Source of the DNA: Thermodesulfobacteriota bacterium
Lineage (GTDB): Bacteria; Desulfobacterota; Desulfobacteria; Desulfobacterales; Desulfosudaceae
DNA: 64,000 bases
Reading direction: 5' to 3'
Assembly: GCA_040753795.1 (NCBI GenBank)
Contig: JBFMDX010000004.1
Location: 62,001 to 126,000, forward strand
Positions 1 through 8,750 of this stretch are shown here, piece after piece; positions within the stretch are counted from its first letter, which is position 1; each line of letters opens with the position of its first letter. The notes under the pieces were generated by a model that saw only the letters and a program-made list of their open reading frames with translations, was not told the origin of the DNA and did not search any database. The translations under genes and the position numbers were made by a program.

Positions 1-19
1 ATAGAACCTCCTGTTCTAT
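1..19 (-). promoter_or_regulatory. Shine-Dalgarno hairpin for a gene beyond the left edge
   Basis: Positions 1-7 and 13-19 are a perfect 7-bp inverted repeat (ATAGAAC / GTTCTAT). On the minus strand the loop holds AGGAGG (7-12), a strong ribosome binding site whose start codon must lie at or beyond the window edge. A further gene therefore continues the minus-strand methyltransferase operon. In the gap before it, only a 17-codon reading frame follows the stop at 62. Sequestering the ribosome site in a hairpin loop may modulate translation, which is inference. Confidence 0.45.
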
Positions 20-61
20 CCATAGATGTTTGGAGATTTACTCGGGCGGTAATGCTTTGGC

Positions 62-1642
62 TTACTCATCGCTCGACTCCGGGCTTGCCTCGTCGCTATC
101 GGCAGGCATCGGACGGACGATGGATTCGATGAAGGAGATCTCACGAGCGGAGAGGCCATATTTCGCGTAGAGGTCCTCGTCCGTCCACTGTTTCGTCCAC
201 TTCTGGGTCGGCACGAAGGAGTAGACCTTGCGAGTCGTGTCTTGGGATGGCTTATGCAGAAGAATCAAGAAGCGAGTTAGCCGACAAGTGAGGTAGGACA
301 AAACGCTTTCAGCCCGCTTTTTGGAGTCGAACGGGCCAATACAGAGATATGTCTCCGAAGAGATGGTGCCCGGTTCTCCGAGAAACGGCGTGCTGATGAT
401 TCTGTGCGGGTAGGTGTCTCTGTTTCCGGTCCCCGGAGCTGCCCGGCCCACATAGACCTTCCACTTGTCGATGAGGTCAGTACCAGTCGTGATTGAGCTT
501 CTGGGGGTGTATCCCGTCCCGCCGTTTTGATAGACCAGTAAGTCACCCGGCGACTCGATAGCTTTTCCCCGGAAGTACGTGCGGAGCCCGAAAGGTCTAA
601 GCGAACTAACCAGTTGGTCGAAACGCTTGCTGTTCGGCAGCGAAAGCGATCCAGGTTTTCCGTTTTCAACGGCAGAGACCTTCTTGAGGATCGACAAGCC
701 TTCATTGAAGCGGATGAAGACGTCAACGCCCTTTTCAAGAAGCGGACGGCTGGCGGTCGAGACAGGCCAATCCTTGAAATGGGTGGTAACTTGGCAGGGT
801 CCGGGATTGTCCCGGTCCCAGAGGAAATAGCAAACACCGCCCTTAAGGCCCACGCCCGGAAAGACGTCCGACGCACTGAGATAATCGTCAATCGACCGCA
901 ACCGGTCGTCGGCGAGCATCGACTCTCGGAACTCATCTAAGCCCTTTCCGCCCGCAAACCAACGAGAGGGAATAATCATCGTCAGGAATCGCGGGTTCAG
1001 TTTCTTTGCCTGTTCAACGAACAGGTGATAGATAGGACGGGCGCTTTCTCCAAAACCTGAATCGCTCAATTGATAAGGGGGGTTGCCGATAATGACATCA
1101 AATTTCATATTAAAAATTTCCTCCGACTTTTCTGTATGAATAAAGGCATAGGCGTGGCTTTCCAGTTCATCGCCCCGTTCATAATTCTCTTTGCTGGCGC
1201 CGCAGTGTAGGCAACGACCGTTTTTCCAGGTGTGTTCCACCCGCGCAAAATGGATGTTGCCTTCCGGGCTGTCAAAAGCTTCGCACACGGAATATTGGCC
1301 GTTGGCCGTCTTGGAGCAATATACGGATCGGCGAGAGAGCAGGGCGGTCAGCTCGGTGATGGCGAGCCCGTAAAGCTGGTTTTTAAAAATGTGGTTGATC
1401 CGCGTCTGGCGATCGGGGATCTGCTTCTCCAGCCCTTTGTCCAGACGCCTGGCGATCTCCCGCAGAAACACGCCGGACTTGCAGCCGGGATCGAGGAAGG
1501 TGGCCTTTTTGTCGGACCAGAGTTTTGCCGGAAGCAGGTCGAGAATCCGGTTGGCCAGTTGCGGCGGCGTGAACACCTCGTCACTGGAGAGATTAGCGAT
1601 GCAGGTGAGCACGTCGGGGTTGTAGCCGCTATTGTTGAGCAT
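62..1642 (-). CDS. Eco57I/N6-adenine type DNA methyltransferase, catalytic and target-recognition subunit
   Basis: A 526-aa adenine-specific DNA methyltransferase subunit. Visible motifs are a motif-I-like SAM loop 'FLDPGCKSG' at residues 49-57 (degenerate against DPxxGxG), the catalytic motif IV 'NPPYQ' at 187-191, and a CxxC pair near 144-147 that may bind metal. The C-terminal half resembles the target-recognition region of Eco57I/TaqI-type enzymes. It starts 14 nt inside the preceding gene, with GGAG 8 nt before the ATG, so the two are translationally coupled. The upstream gene carries a better motif I, so the two polypeptides probably form one split enzyme. A nuclease or helicase would be expected next, beyond the window edge. 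Confidence 0.75.
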   Translation of the reverse strand: MLNNSGYNPDVLTCIANLSSDEVFTPPQLANRILDLLPAKLWSDKKATFLDPGCKSGVFLREIARRLDKGLEKQIPDRQTRINHIFKNQLYGLAITELTALLSRRSVYCSKTANGQYSVCEAFDSPEGNIHFARVEHTWKNGRCLHCGASKENYERGDELESHAYAFIHTEKSEEIFNMKFDVIIGNPPYQLSDSGFGESARPIYHLFVEQAKKLNPRFLTMIIPSRWFAGGKGLDEFRESMLADDRLRSIDDYLSASDVFPGVGLKGGVCYFLWDRDNPGPCQVTTHFKDWPVSTASRPLLEKGVDVFIRFNEGLSILKKVSAVENGKPGSLSLPNSKRFDQLVSSLRPFGLRTYFRGKAIESPGDLLVYQNGGTGYTPRSSITTGTDLIDKWKVYVGRAAPGTGNRDTYPHRIISTPFLGEPGTISSETYLCIGPFDSKKRAESVLSYLTCRLTRFLILLHKPSQDTTRKVYSFVPTQKWTKQWTDEDLYAKYGLSAREISFIESIVRPMPADSDEASPESSDE

Positions 1643-2276
1643 GGGCGATCTCCAGGAAGTGGACCGGGGGATATTCCCTGACGGGCTCGTTTAAATCGGC
1701 GACATTGCCCTCGTCGCTGAACAGCAGCATTTGGTGCTGTTTCTCCACCAGAAACGACAACATGAAATCCCGCCGCTTCAGCATGCTGCCGTTCACCGGC
1801 GACCACTCGCAGAACCGAATCGGCACCCGGGGCTCGTCTTTGGTTTTAAGATCGAGGGCGTCGCCCCAGATGATGTTTTTCTCTAAGATAAAACGCACCG
1901 CTTCCCGGCAATCATCGTTTGTCTTGTGCTTGAACAACCGCAGATAGACCAGATCAAATATTCCGAAAAGCCGTTGCCGGCAGTGCTCGACATTATCTTT
2001 GAGTATATCAACGCCATAGATGGAAGAAACGGCCAGAACAGCGTAACGCTCAAAGTCGTGTTGCGACTGGCCGTATCGCTTCTCGACCACCGAGAGCTTC
2101 CTTTCCAGGATCACGACCAAAAAGTTTCCGGTGCCGCAAGCCGGCTCAAGAAACCGCGATTCGATCCGCTCGGTTTCCTGCTTCACCAGGTCGAGCATGG
2201 CGTTGACCTCTCGGTTCCCGGTCAGCACCTCGCCATGATCAGCAACCCGTTTCTTTGATATGACCTGCGATTCCAT
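1629..2276 (-). CDS. N6-adenine DNA methyltransferase, SAM-binding half (restriction subunit M-like)
   Basis: A 215-aa protein with a textbook motif I, '[10 protein letters not shown]', around residues 43-52, preceded by the '[20 protein letters not shown]' type N-terminal segment found in type I/IIG methylases. It has no NPPY motif, so on its own it lacks a catalytic loop. That loop is in the overlapping downstream gene. It is far shorter than single-chain family members (500-1000 aa). I read the pair as a naturally split methyltransferase rather than a frameshift, because the downstream gene has its own ribosome site and its own motif-I-like loop. No strong Shine-Dalgarno precedes this ATG. 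Confidence 0.65.
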   Translation of the reverse strand: MESQVISKKRVADHGEVLTGNREVNAMLDLVKQETERIESRFLEPACGTGNFLVVILERKLSVVEKRYGQSQHDFERYAVLAVSSIYGVDILKDNVEHCRQRLFGIFDLVYLRLFKHKTNDDCREAVRFILEKNIIWGDALDLKTKDEPRVPIRFCEWSPVNGSMLKRRDFMLSFLVEKQHQMLLFSDEGNVADLNEPVREYPPVHFLEIAHAQQ

Positions 2277-2395
2277 TCGTTATTGTTTCTTTTCTCGGCC
2301 AACGGGGGCGTTGACCCGTGGCACACAGTTTGTGGGGCCAAAGACCATGCAAGCAAGTGACATCGGGCCCAATTTCCTGGTTGGCCCTTAACCAA

Positions 2396-4102
2396 TCAAT
2401 ACAATTTGCCCGCCTTTAGCATTTCATCAAGTACTGCCTGCCTCTTCAATCTGTCACCAGATATTTCGCCAAGGGACGTCACTATTGTCACAGCCTTCTT
2501 AATAGGGGTTATTGCCGCAGTTCCATGTTTAGAGAGTGCATCAACAATTTTTTGGCAGTAAGGCTCAATCTTTCTTGCATTTAGGGCTGGCATTTCTTTT
2601 CCAGAGATAATTACTCTAAGAATCGCAAGAATATGCCACTTATACTTACGCATGTTTTGGGGAATTGTCCCATTTGAAATAAGAAGATGGATTCTATATA
2701 AAGCCAATGACGCGCAGTAAAAGAGAATTTCCTTGTTGTCATCTGCAAATATCTTCTCGCCAAGATCCTCATACATCTGTTTAGGATATCGGTATGAAAG
2801 CTCTGGCCGGTGAAGAAACATTGCTGATACGCACTTTGCGGCAGTGTTTACTGAGAAAACCCTAACGGCAGGAATATCTCTGCCCACAAACTGTTTGTCT
2901 CTGCGCTCAAAATACAAGCGACCGTCGCTATCCTCAAAAGAATCAAAATATTGCTCAACCCTCTTTACAATTGGCCTTAGTGAGAAAAATTGAGTGTCTT
3001 CAATTTTAGATTGACTGTTAGTTGCCCGGACAAGTTCTGCGAAAACATCTTCGTTGGAAGTCTCAATAATTTTTAAGTTAACCATTATTCGATCATTAAG
3101 ATTCTTTCGATTCTCATAAAGAACATTTGACGTCTGGCAGCCATTTACAATTTGATAGTTTTCAAGATGAAGAATATTCCCTTGCACCCTTACATCCGGA
3201 CTAACGATTGTTATTCCGTTATTCAGGACTGGAAATCTAGTTGACGCTTTAGCGTCATTGATTGTTTCAGCGATAGACTTGTTTACTGGATTATCTATCC
3301 CCAAAAACGATCTGACATTTTCTTCAAATACCTGCGTTCGTAAATTGCCATCATCATTTTCAAGAAGGTTTTCAACAACATCTTTAGCCTTTGCAACCAC
3401 CAAATATGCTTCCTCAATTCCGGATATTTTAGGAAGCGGTGCATTGCTAAAAATCGGAAGTTGGGCTTGTATGCCAGCGTAAGTAGAAACCCAAAGATCG
3501 GTAAGCTCATCTCGACCAATGAATTTAACGTCAATGCCTGCAAAATATCCTGTTTCTTTTAAAGAGCGCTCTAGCTTTTTTTTGGCCTTCTCCAGTGCTT
3601 CTGGTTCTCGATAAACACCAGTTGCTATAAATCTTGCCGTGATTTGTGGCTTCCCTCCTCGGATTTTTGGAACATTTTTTAAACATACTTCGTAAATTTC
3701 ATGGGCATTTATCTGAACGTCATCATTTACTGTAAAATTATCTGAATCGACAAAACGGATAATTGATTCTTTAAACTTCAAAAACTCTCCTAGATCAAAC
3801 TGCTCACCTCGTTTTGCCTGTATGAACACAATTTCCACATCGTGATTTTTTTTGTCGGATTTGAATATGGTATTAGCGTCAGCATCTGATACGATGACCT
3901 CTTCGTCTATTAAAATCGCAACTCCATCCATGCCGTCATCGCTATTACTCGTGGTAATATCTTCAAGTTCGAACTCAGCACCTACTCGTGGAGTTATAAC
4001 GGTGTAGTTTGCAAACATCTCGAATTGTGTATTCTCGTCAAGGTCGATTATCTCAAAGCTTTTTGAAAAATTATCTAAATGAGATTTTATTATCCGATGC
4101 AT
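2396..4102 (-). CDS. AIPR-family abortive infection protein
   Basis: A 568-aa member of the AIPR (abortive infection phage resistance) family. Family hallmarks are 'VNGCQTSNVLYENR' and 'RATNSQSKIEDTQFFS' in the middle of the protein. The N-terminal part has a PD-(D/E)xK-like arrangement ('GMDGVAI' then 'VFIQAKRGEQFD'), suggesting a nuclease core. I chose the ATG at 4102 because GGAGGA lies 8 nt upstream. The frame stays open to 4165, but that start has no ribosome site. It is AT-richer than the surrounding genome. The AAA-TOPRIM gene lies 126 nt upstream on the same strand and the split methyltransferase 119 nt downstream, a defence context. Nuclease activity is inference. Confidence 0.8.
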   Translation of the reverse strand: MHRIIKSHLDNFSKSFEIIDLDENTQFEMFANYTVITPRVGAEFELEDITTSNSDDGMDGVAILIDEEVIVSDADANTIFKSDKKNHDVEIVFIQAKRGEQFDLGEFLKFKESIIRFVDSDNFTVNDDVQINAHEIYEVCLKNVPKIRGGKPQITARFIATGVYREPEALEKAKKKLERSLKETGYFAGIDVKFIGRDELTDLWVSTYAGIQAQLPIFSNAPLPKISGIEEAYLVVAKAKDVVENLLENDDGNLRTQVFEENVRSFLGIDNPVNKSIAETINDAKASTRFPVLNNGITIVSPDVRVQGNILHLENYQIVNGCQTSNVLYENRKNLNDRIMVNLKIIETSNEDVFAELVRATNSQSKIEDTQFFSLRPIVKRVEQYFDSFEDSDGRLYFERRDKQFVGRDIPAVRVFSVNTAAKCVSAMFLHRPELSYRYPKQMYEDLGEKIFADDNKEILFYCASLALYRIHLLISNGTIPQNMRKYKWHILAILRVIISGKEMPALNARKIEPYCQKIVDALSKHGTAAITPIKKAVTIVTSLGEISGDRLKRQAVLDEMLKAGKLY

Positions 4103-4228
4103 TAAAAGTATTCCTCCGTTTGCGACAGTCGTTGTCAAAAGATGAGGGCCAACGATCAAGCTCACCGGCAGTAATGGAGATTTGCGGTGGACCCTGTGCA
4201 GCGCCTTCGTTAGCCGATGGTGTACTCA

Positions 4229-6052
4229 TCATTGCGTAAAACTGTCAAAGATTGCGATAATATCGTTAAAAGGGTTACTTATAGCGTCCGTTTCCATGGC
4301 TTTCCTAATGTAAAGTGTCTTGAGGCGGTCCTCGTTCAGCTTAGCCTTCTGTGCGAAAACACTCAGAACCTGCTTGCCTGGGATGTCTTTTTTCCATGTG
4401 CCACTTTTTATTGCCTCTGAAAACGCCTCGAAATACTCATGCGTCTTTCTAACGATGGCTTCTTCGCAAAGCGCAGACCGAACTCGAGTTAACTCCTCCT
4501 CTGCGCGCTTGGCAGTGGCATTTTGAAGTTGACCACAATCCATGCTCTGACACCCACTCACCATTAAATCTACATTCCCAACGGAATCTCTTATAAACTT
4601 TGAGACGGTTAAACCTACGGCATAGCCGATGCGAGATTGAGCAATTTGTCGTAACTCATCCATCAATTTCTGTGGATCCCTTAACCACGACCCATCATCC
4701 TCCATCTCCTCAAAGACCTTCGATAAAATCACTTCGTCTAAAAAGTAGTTCTCCAAATGGTATCTATCGAGACACCTAACTCTATTATGTAGCCCACTCG
4801 CATCGATCTTTGTCGCCAACTCATGAGGAAATACATCACGATCAGCAAGTAGAAAGAATTCCACGCCCCAGATGGTTCTCGACAGAACCGAGTCTGCAAT
4901 ATGACCGAATGATTGTATCGTATGTTTGCCTTCACACGGCACGAGAACGAGGTTCGGAAATCTCCCCTTAATGATCTGCAGATAAGTTTTTTTATCCAAA
5001 GAGGCCTTTGTCCCCTCAATGAGCACGATTTTCTTTCCCAGAGACACCACACCTATCGATTGCCCAATTGCCTTTAACGCATCATAAGTGTCATTCTCGA
5101 TGCCTACAGCAACGGCCTGATTCTTAACCGCGTCTCCGTGCGGCTGGATAAAGATAACTGAGTTATCCAAGCTACCGGACAATAACTCCGCCGAGTGGGT
5201 GCAGAATATGAATTGATTTCCTTTCCCAACGGTCTTCAGTGTGGCTATAAGTTTGTTTGCCAGTTCTGGGTGTAGATGCAACTCAGGCTCATCAAAAAAC
5301 ACAATGCAGTCTGATGGCTGCCTCAGGATGAAGTCGAATACAATATTGAGAACCTCGCGCTCGCCTGAACTCAATGCCTTTTCTGTTATCTCAACTTCGC
5401 CGTCCTGAATTCGCAACGAATTATCCTGCATATTTACGCCCAGCAACTTCTTCGGTGACAGCAACTGCTCGAAAGCCTCGCGAAATGGATCGAGCGGGTC
5501 ACTGAATGACAGATTCATTGAATCCTTGCCTTCACTCTTCAATTGAATCGCTCTGTTGGCGATGGATGTCTTTTGGCTTTGTATCTTCTTGAAGATGCTA
5601 TGTATTGTATCCTGGGCACGACCTGTTAGTGGTCGGAAGGAGAAATCCCAACCTACCTGTTCCACGTATGGGTCTTTGTACTCCCAAGTGAATTGAAGAG
5701 GCTTCAGATTTGTAATCTGACGGTTGCTTTCATAATATAGGATGCTGCTGCAGAAATTCCTCCTGCTTTGGTTTTTCTGAAGTGTCTGCCGTAACTTCTG
5801 GCAATCCCCATTATCACTAAGATTGAGGGTGTTCTTGCTCCACTCGGTTTTCTCAGATTGTGATGTCGCTTCAACTATCATGTGCATGTTGGGATTCACC
5901 CTCGGATCACGTAAGTAGGCCAGAATTGCCTCAATCAGTCTAGATTTCCCGATTCCATTAGGACCTGCCAGAAAGACCATATCGGCAAGGTCATCGGCAC
6001 CGAAGTTCCGCACCGGAACGATATTTTTGGCAGTGATTGACTTGATTCTCAC
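4229..6052 (-). CDS. AAA family ATPase fused to TOPRIM-like DUF4435 (OLD/PARIS-like)
   Basis: A 607-aa two-domain defence protein. Residues 1-300 form an ABC/AAA_15-type ATPase, with Walker A 'GPNGIGKS' at 30-37, signature 'LSSGE' near 227-231, Walker B 'CIVFFDEPE' at 249-257 and the H-loop 'CTHSAE' near 284-289. Residues about 338-607 look like a TOPRIM-type DUF4435 domain: 'KIVLIEGT' with Glu346, then 'LLADRD' near 401-406 and 'LENYFLDE'. In PARIS systems these two domains are usually separate (AriA, AriB) but fused forms are known, and OLD-family nucleases share the layout. The PARIS assignment is inference. It sits between the 538-aa protein and AIPR on the same strand. Confidence 0.75.
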   Translation of the reverse strand: MRIKSITAKNIVPVRNFGADDLADMVFLAGPNGIGKSRLIEAILAYLRDPRVNPNMHMIVEATSQSEKTEWSKNTLNLSDNGDCQKLRQTLQKNQSRRNFCSSILYYESNRQITNLKPLQFTWEYKDPYVEQVGWDFSFRPLTGRAQDTIHSIFKKIQSQKTSIANRAIQLKSEGKDSMNLSFSDPLDPFREAFEQLLSPKKLLGVNMQDNSLRIQDGEVEITEKALSSGEREVLNIVFDFILRQPSDCIVFFDEPELHLHPELANKLIATLKTVGKGNQFIFCTHSAELLSGSLDNSVIFIQPHGDAVKNQAVAVGIENDTYDALKAIGQSIGVVSLGKKIVLIEGTKASLDKKTYLQIIKGRFPNLVLVPCEGKHTIQSFGHIADSVLSRTIWGVEFFLLADRDVFPHELATKIDASGLHNRVRCLDRYHLENYFLDEVILSKVFEEMEDDGSWLRDPQKLMDELRQIAQSRIGYAVGLTVSKFIRDSVGNVDLMVSGCQSMDCGQLQNATAKRAEEELTRVRSALCEEAIVRKTHEYFEAFSEAIKSGTWKKDIPGKQVLSVFAQKAKLNEDRLKTLYIRKAMETDAISNPFNDIIAIFDSFTQ

Positions 6053-6185
6053 CTAAATGACTCCGCTCTGTGGCTCTACTGTATTCTGGCTAAGGCCATG
6101 CTCATTAGCAGACAGGGCAATGCAGAATTTCAGACTGCTACGGCTACCCCGCCCTGGTTGTCTAATGAAGCTAAAGGTTCGACTT

Positions 6186-7802
6186 TCAGAAGTTATCCAT
6201 TAAATACAATTCAATTTGTCCAATCGAATCTTCACTTAGTGCTGCATCTGTCAAATCATCTATTTTAACAAAAAATGGAATAATTCCTTTAGAATCTAAA
6301 ACTTTTTTAAAATCATAGCATGATGAAGAATACTCACAATTAGAAACATACAAAATACAATTGCTTATTTCGGGGTTTGAAATATTTTTTTCAACCCCAT
6401 AAAGAAAGGATGGGGTTATTACTCCTGTATCGCTGTATAATGGAACAAATAAAATTCTGTTTTTTATATTTCGGAATAGGGGAGTTTCAAGATTATGAAT
6501 AAGCCAGGGCCTTTGTTTTCTATCCGTTTTGAATTCAAAACCTGGAATAATATGAAACGCTGCTTTCGCTGCTTCTGTAATTTTTTCAATACTATTTAAG
6601 CCGTCCATATCAGTTTCTTGAAGTAAATGAAGCTTAAAAAAATACATTAATAAATTATCACAATACTCAAATAAATTCTTAGCAAGATTGATTGCTATTT
6701 CAATATCCGTATCTTCGGAACTACTAGAAATTGATAACTGTTCACGAAGTAGTTTTACGCACCTATTAAATTCAATAATTGAAATACCTAAATTTCTTAA
6801 ATCTGATTTAATATCTACTTGTTCAAAGCACGTTGCATCAATTGCCTTGTCCTGTTCTATCAATACTATAATGCGATGGAGAGTATGAAGGGGTGCTAAA
6901 TAACCACACCCCATATATATACCGTAATATGCGAGAATGGCGGAGGAAGAATGGTGAACTGTTTCGCGAAATGAATATAAACAAGAGTCAATGATTCTCT
7001 TTTCATAATTATCTATCATATCCAAACAATGCTTTTTTGCCTTTTTATAATCATAATCAATAGATTCATAATCGAAAGCTGTTTCAACAAGCCAAGGATG
7101 CGGAGGTTGTAATGCTAATTCACGTGAAATTTTTATTAAACTCGAAAAATGTATGCGGTAAATCCCTAAGGATTTTACGGCTATTAAAATTTGATCTGCC
7201 ATTTCATTTTTATCGTCTTGGCTAATAAACTTCCGAAGGTGCTCAAATTTGCCAGCACCCCAGATAGATTCAATTAAGTGGGGAATAATCACATTATGTA
7301 TAAATTTATAATTTAATTCATGAAATCCGCCATCTTGTGAGATAACAATCAACTGCTGATTGGGTCGGCCATAAATTCTGACGTATTTATCTCCCCAAAA
7401 TTGCCTTCTCCTATCACAATAGCCAGATGAATCGTAATGATAAAGTGAGTTTGCTACTGCCCATCTAATATCGTCGGTACTAATCTTTTTTTGATCCCGG
7501 CTTAATCTTGTAAGCTCATATTCTGTTCTTGCAATGCTATGTAATGCGACATTGATAGGAATGCCAAGCAACGTTAAAGATGTAAAAAGCTTTTCACTTG
7601 AAAAGGTAAGCCTTGTATTTCCAGAAGTTGCAGAGAATAACCCTTCTGGAAAAATATCTGCTATTCGTTGGTCAAAGTTATCAAAGGATGGTTTTAAAAG
7701 CTCGTCATAGATTTCATTGAATTTTTTCGATAAATTAACGGCATTGATTATTATATCCCTGCCCGCAACAATATGTTCTTTTCCTTTTACTTTTTGAACC
7801 AT
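6186..7802 (-). CDS. Unknown 538-aa protein with ATP-cone-like segment and N-terminal AGRDI motif
   Basis: Not recognised as a named family. Residues 4-18 read 'KVKGKEHIVAGRDII', a short beta-type motif also present at the end of the small protein encoded just upstream. Residues 62-145 resemble an ATP-cone nucleotide-binding domain: 'RLTFSSEKLFTSL', 'KISTDDIRWAVANSLY' and 'DKYVRIYG' fall in the right order. The middle is helical. The C-terminal 100 residues ('NRILFVPLYSDTG', 'ILYVSNC', 'GIIPFFVKIDDL') look like an alternating beta/alpha effector or sensor fold. It is strongly AT-rich compared with flanking genes, suggesting transfer. The ATG is 1 nt after the stop of the small gene. A role as a nucleotide-sensing defence protein is inference only. 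Confidence 0.6.
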   Translation of the reverse strand: MVQKVKGKEHIVAGRDIIINAVNLSKKFNEIYDELLKPSFDNFDQRIADIFPEGLFSATSGNTRLTFSSEKLFTSLTLLGIPINVALHSIARTEYELTRLSRDQKKISTDDIRWAVANSLYHYDSSGYCDRRRQFWGDKYVRIYGRPNQQLIVISQDGGFHELNYKFIHNVIIPHLIESIWGAGKFEHLRKFISQDDKNEMADQILIAVKSLGIYRIHFSSLIKISRELALQPPHPWLVETAFDYESIDYDYKKAKKHCLDMIDNYEKRIIDSCLYSFRETVHHSSSAILAYYGIYMGCGYLAPLHTLHRIIVLIEQDKAIDATCFEQVDIKSDLRNLGISIIEFNRCVKLLREQLSISSSSEDTDIEIAINLAKNLFEYCDNLLMYFFKLHLLQETDMDGLNSIEKITEAAKAAFHIIPGFEFKTDRKQRPWLIHNLETPLFRNIKNRILFVPLYSDTGVITPSFLYGVEKNISNPEISNCILYVSNCEYSSSCYDFKKVLDSKGIIPFFVKIDDLTDAALSEDSIGQIELYLMDNF

Positions 7803-7803
7803 T

Positions 7804-7956
7804 TTATTGTGCCTTGATGTCTCTGCCCGCTGTTATGTTGCCTTCACCTTTAACCTTAAATGTATGAGAAATCTTTGTCACTTTATTGAAAATGAAAATA
7901 GAAACTAAAAAGGATAATATTGAGCACAAGCCAGCGATTATTGTAAAAATTTCCAA
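7804..7956 (-). CDS. Small single-span membrane protein with C-terminal AGRDI motif
   Basis: A 50-aa reading frame starting at TTG (7954-7956) with a strong AGGAGG 5 nt upstream. An in-frame ATG at 7983 would give 59 aa but has no ribosome site. Residues 3-23 are a hydrophobic span (IFTIIAGLCSILSFLVSIFI), followed by a basic stretch and 'FKVKGEGNITAGRDIKAQ'. That tail matches 'KVKGKEHIVAGRDI' at the start of the next protein. The stop is 1 nt before the next ATG, so translation is coupled. The shared motif argues that this is a real gene whose product works with its neighbour, perhaps as a membrane anchor or partner. The function is unknown. Confidence 0.6.
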   Translation of the reverse strand: MEIFTIIAGLCSILSFLVSIFIFNKVTKISHTFKVKGEGNITAGRDIKAQ

Positions 7957-7990
7957 AAGACCCTCCTTTTTATATTCCAACATTAATATT

Positions 7991-8326
7991 ATTGTGGTTC
8001 TTATTTTCCGCCCTGAAAAATATCCCCTGCCTTTGAATTTATCCTGACCGGAAACCCGCTGTCAACGGAAAATCAAAGAAAATAAGGATATTAACATATG
8101 ATATGGATGATGATGATTCCTTTGCTCCACGGAATGTGATGCCGGGACGATTCACTCTTCTGATTTTTTGCCTGATTATAATTTGTTAGCACAGGGTTTC
8201 GGCAAAAAGGTTTTTCGTTCTTGCGGGATTTTGTGCCAACAGGAAGATTATCCCGCGTCAGGTTTTTTGCCGGAAAAATGGTTTCCGGCAATCGGTTAAC
8301 TGGCGGCCTGAAGGCCGCTCCTACAT
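7991..8326. repeat. Dispersed repeat A, copy 1 (336 bp)
   Basis: Non-coding block nearly identical in order to 9120-9458. It begins with ATTGTG, passes through a GAATTTATCCTGACCGG segment and ends in a palindromic GGCGGCCTGAAGGCCGC followed by CCTACATG. The two copies differ by scattered substitutions and small indels. No terminal inverted repeats or transposase frame are visible. With repeat B it fills the 564 bp between the small membrane protein gene and the DUF4258 pair, where I see no other gene. Confidence 0.85.
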
Positions 8327-8365
8327 GGTTTTTGACCACTCGACAGGTTGCAGGGATTGTGGGTT

Positions 8366-8490
8366 AGTATACGAATTTCCCTCGCTCGATGTGAAATTAA
8401 TGGCACAAGATATTTATCACAGGCCCCCCCGGACAATTCCTCCATCAGGACAAAAGAGATGCGGGAAAAGAGTATCATGGCACCAAAATC
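8366..8490. repeat. Dispersed repeat B, copy 1 (125 bp)
   Basis: Matches 10479-10604 over its whole length with a few substitutions. The shared landmarks are ATACGAATTTCCCTCGCTCG, a run of seven or more C after ACAGG, and AGAGTATCATGGCACC. It is non-coding in both places. It lies directly after repeat A copy 1 and before the DUF4258 gene pair. Confidence 0.8.
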
Positions 8491-8520
8491 TGGCCTGGCT
8501 GTTTCTCCTGCGTTTCCTGG

Positions 8521-8748
8521 TTATGCCATCAAAGATGGAGAGACCCGGCGGAGTTCGTAGATTTGTCCATGAGCCGCCGCGGACTTTAAATCACCATGGC
8601 GAAGAGCCTCCCGTACGTCATCAAGCTTGAAAGCATCTTCAACGCTGATATAAGGGGACCAACCCGTATCGTCTTCCAACAGCGCTACTTCGACTTCCGC
8701 CACATATCGGCCTTCATGCACATATTTCACTTTTTTTCGCTGTGCCAT
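8521..8748 (-). CDS. Putative antitoxin partner of DUF4258 protein
   Basis: A 75-aa protein of the small 'YVAEVEVALLEDDTGWSPYISVEDAFKLDDVREALRHGD' type that is commonly found beside DUF4258 proteins. The key feature is the 'DDTGWSPY' motif around residues 26-33. GGAGG lies 8 nt before the ATG, and only 2 nt separate it from the stop of the DUF4258 gene, so the two are one transcription unit. The likely role is an antitoxin that neutralises the upstream partner and may bind DNA. This follows from gene arrangement, not from a recognised DNA-binding motif. Confidence 0.6.
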   Translation of the reverse strand: MAQRKKVKYVHEGRYVAEVEVALLEDDTGWSPYISVEDAFKLDDVREALRHGDLKSAAAHGQIYELRRVSPSLMA

Positions 8749-8750
8749 CG

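Noticed and set aside
4229-7956. Treating the AAA-TOPRIM gene plus the 538-aa protein as one known two-gene system
   Set aside because: They are separated by 133 bp, and I know no described system with this partner. The AAA-TOPRIM chain already contains both PARIS-type domains.
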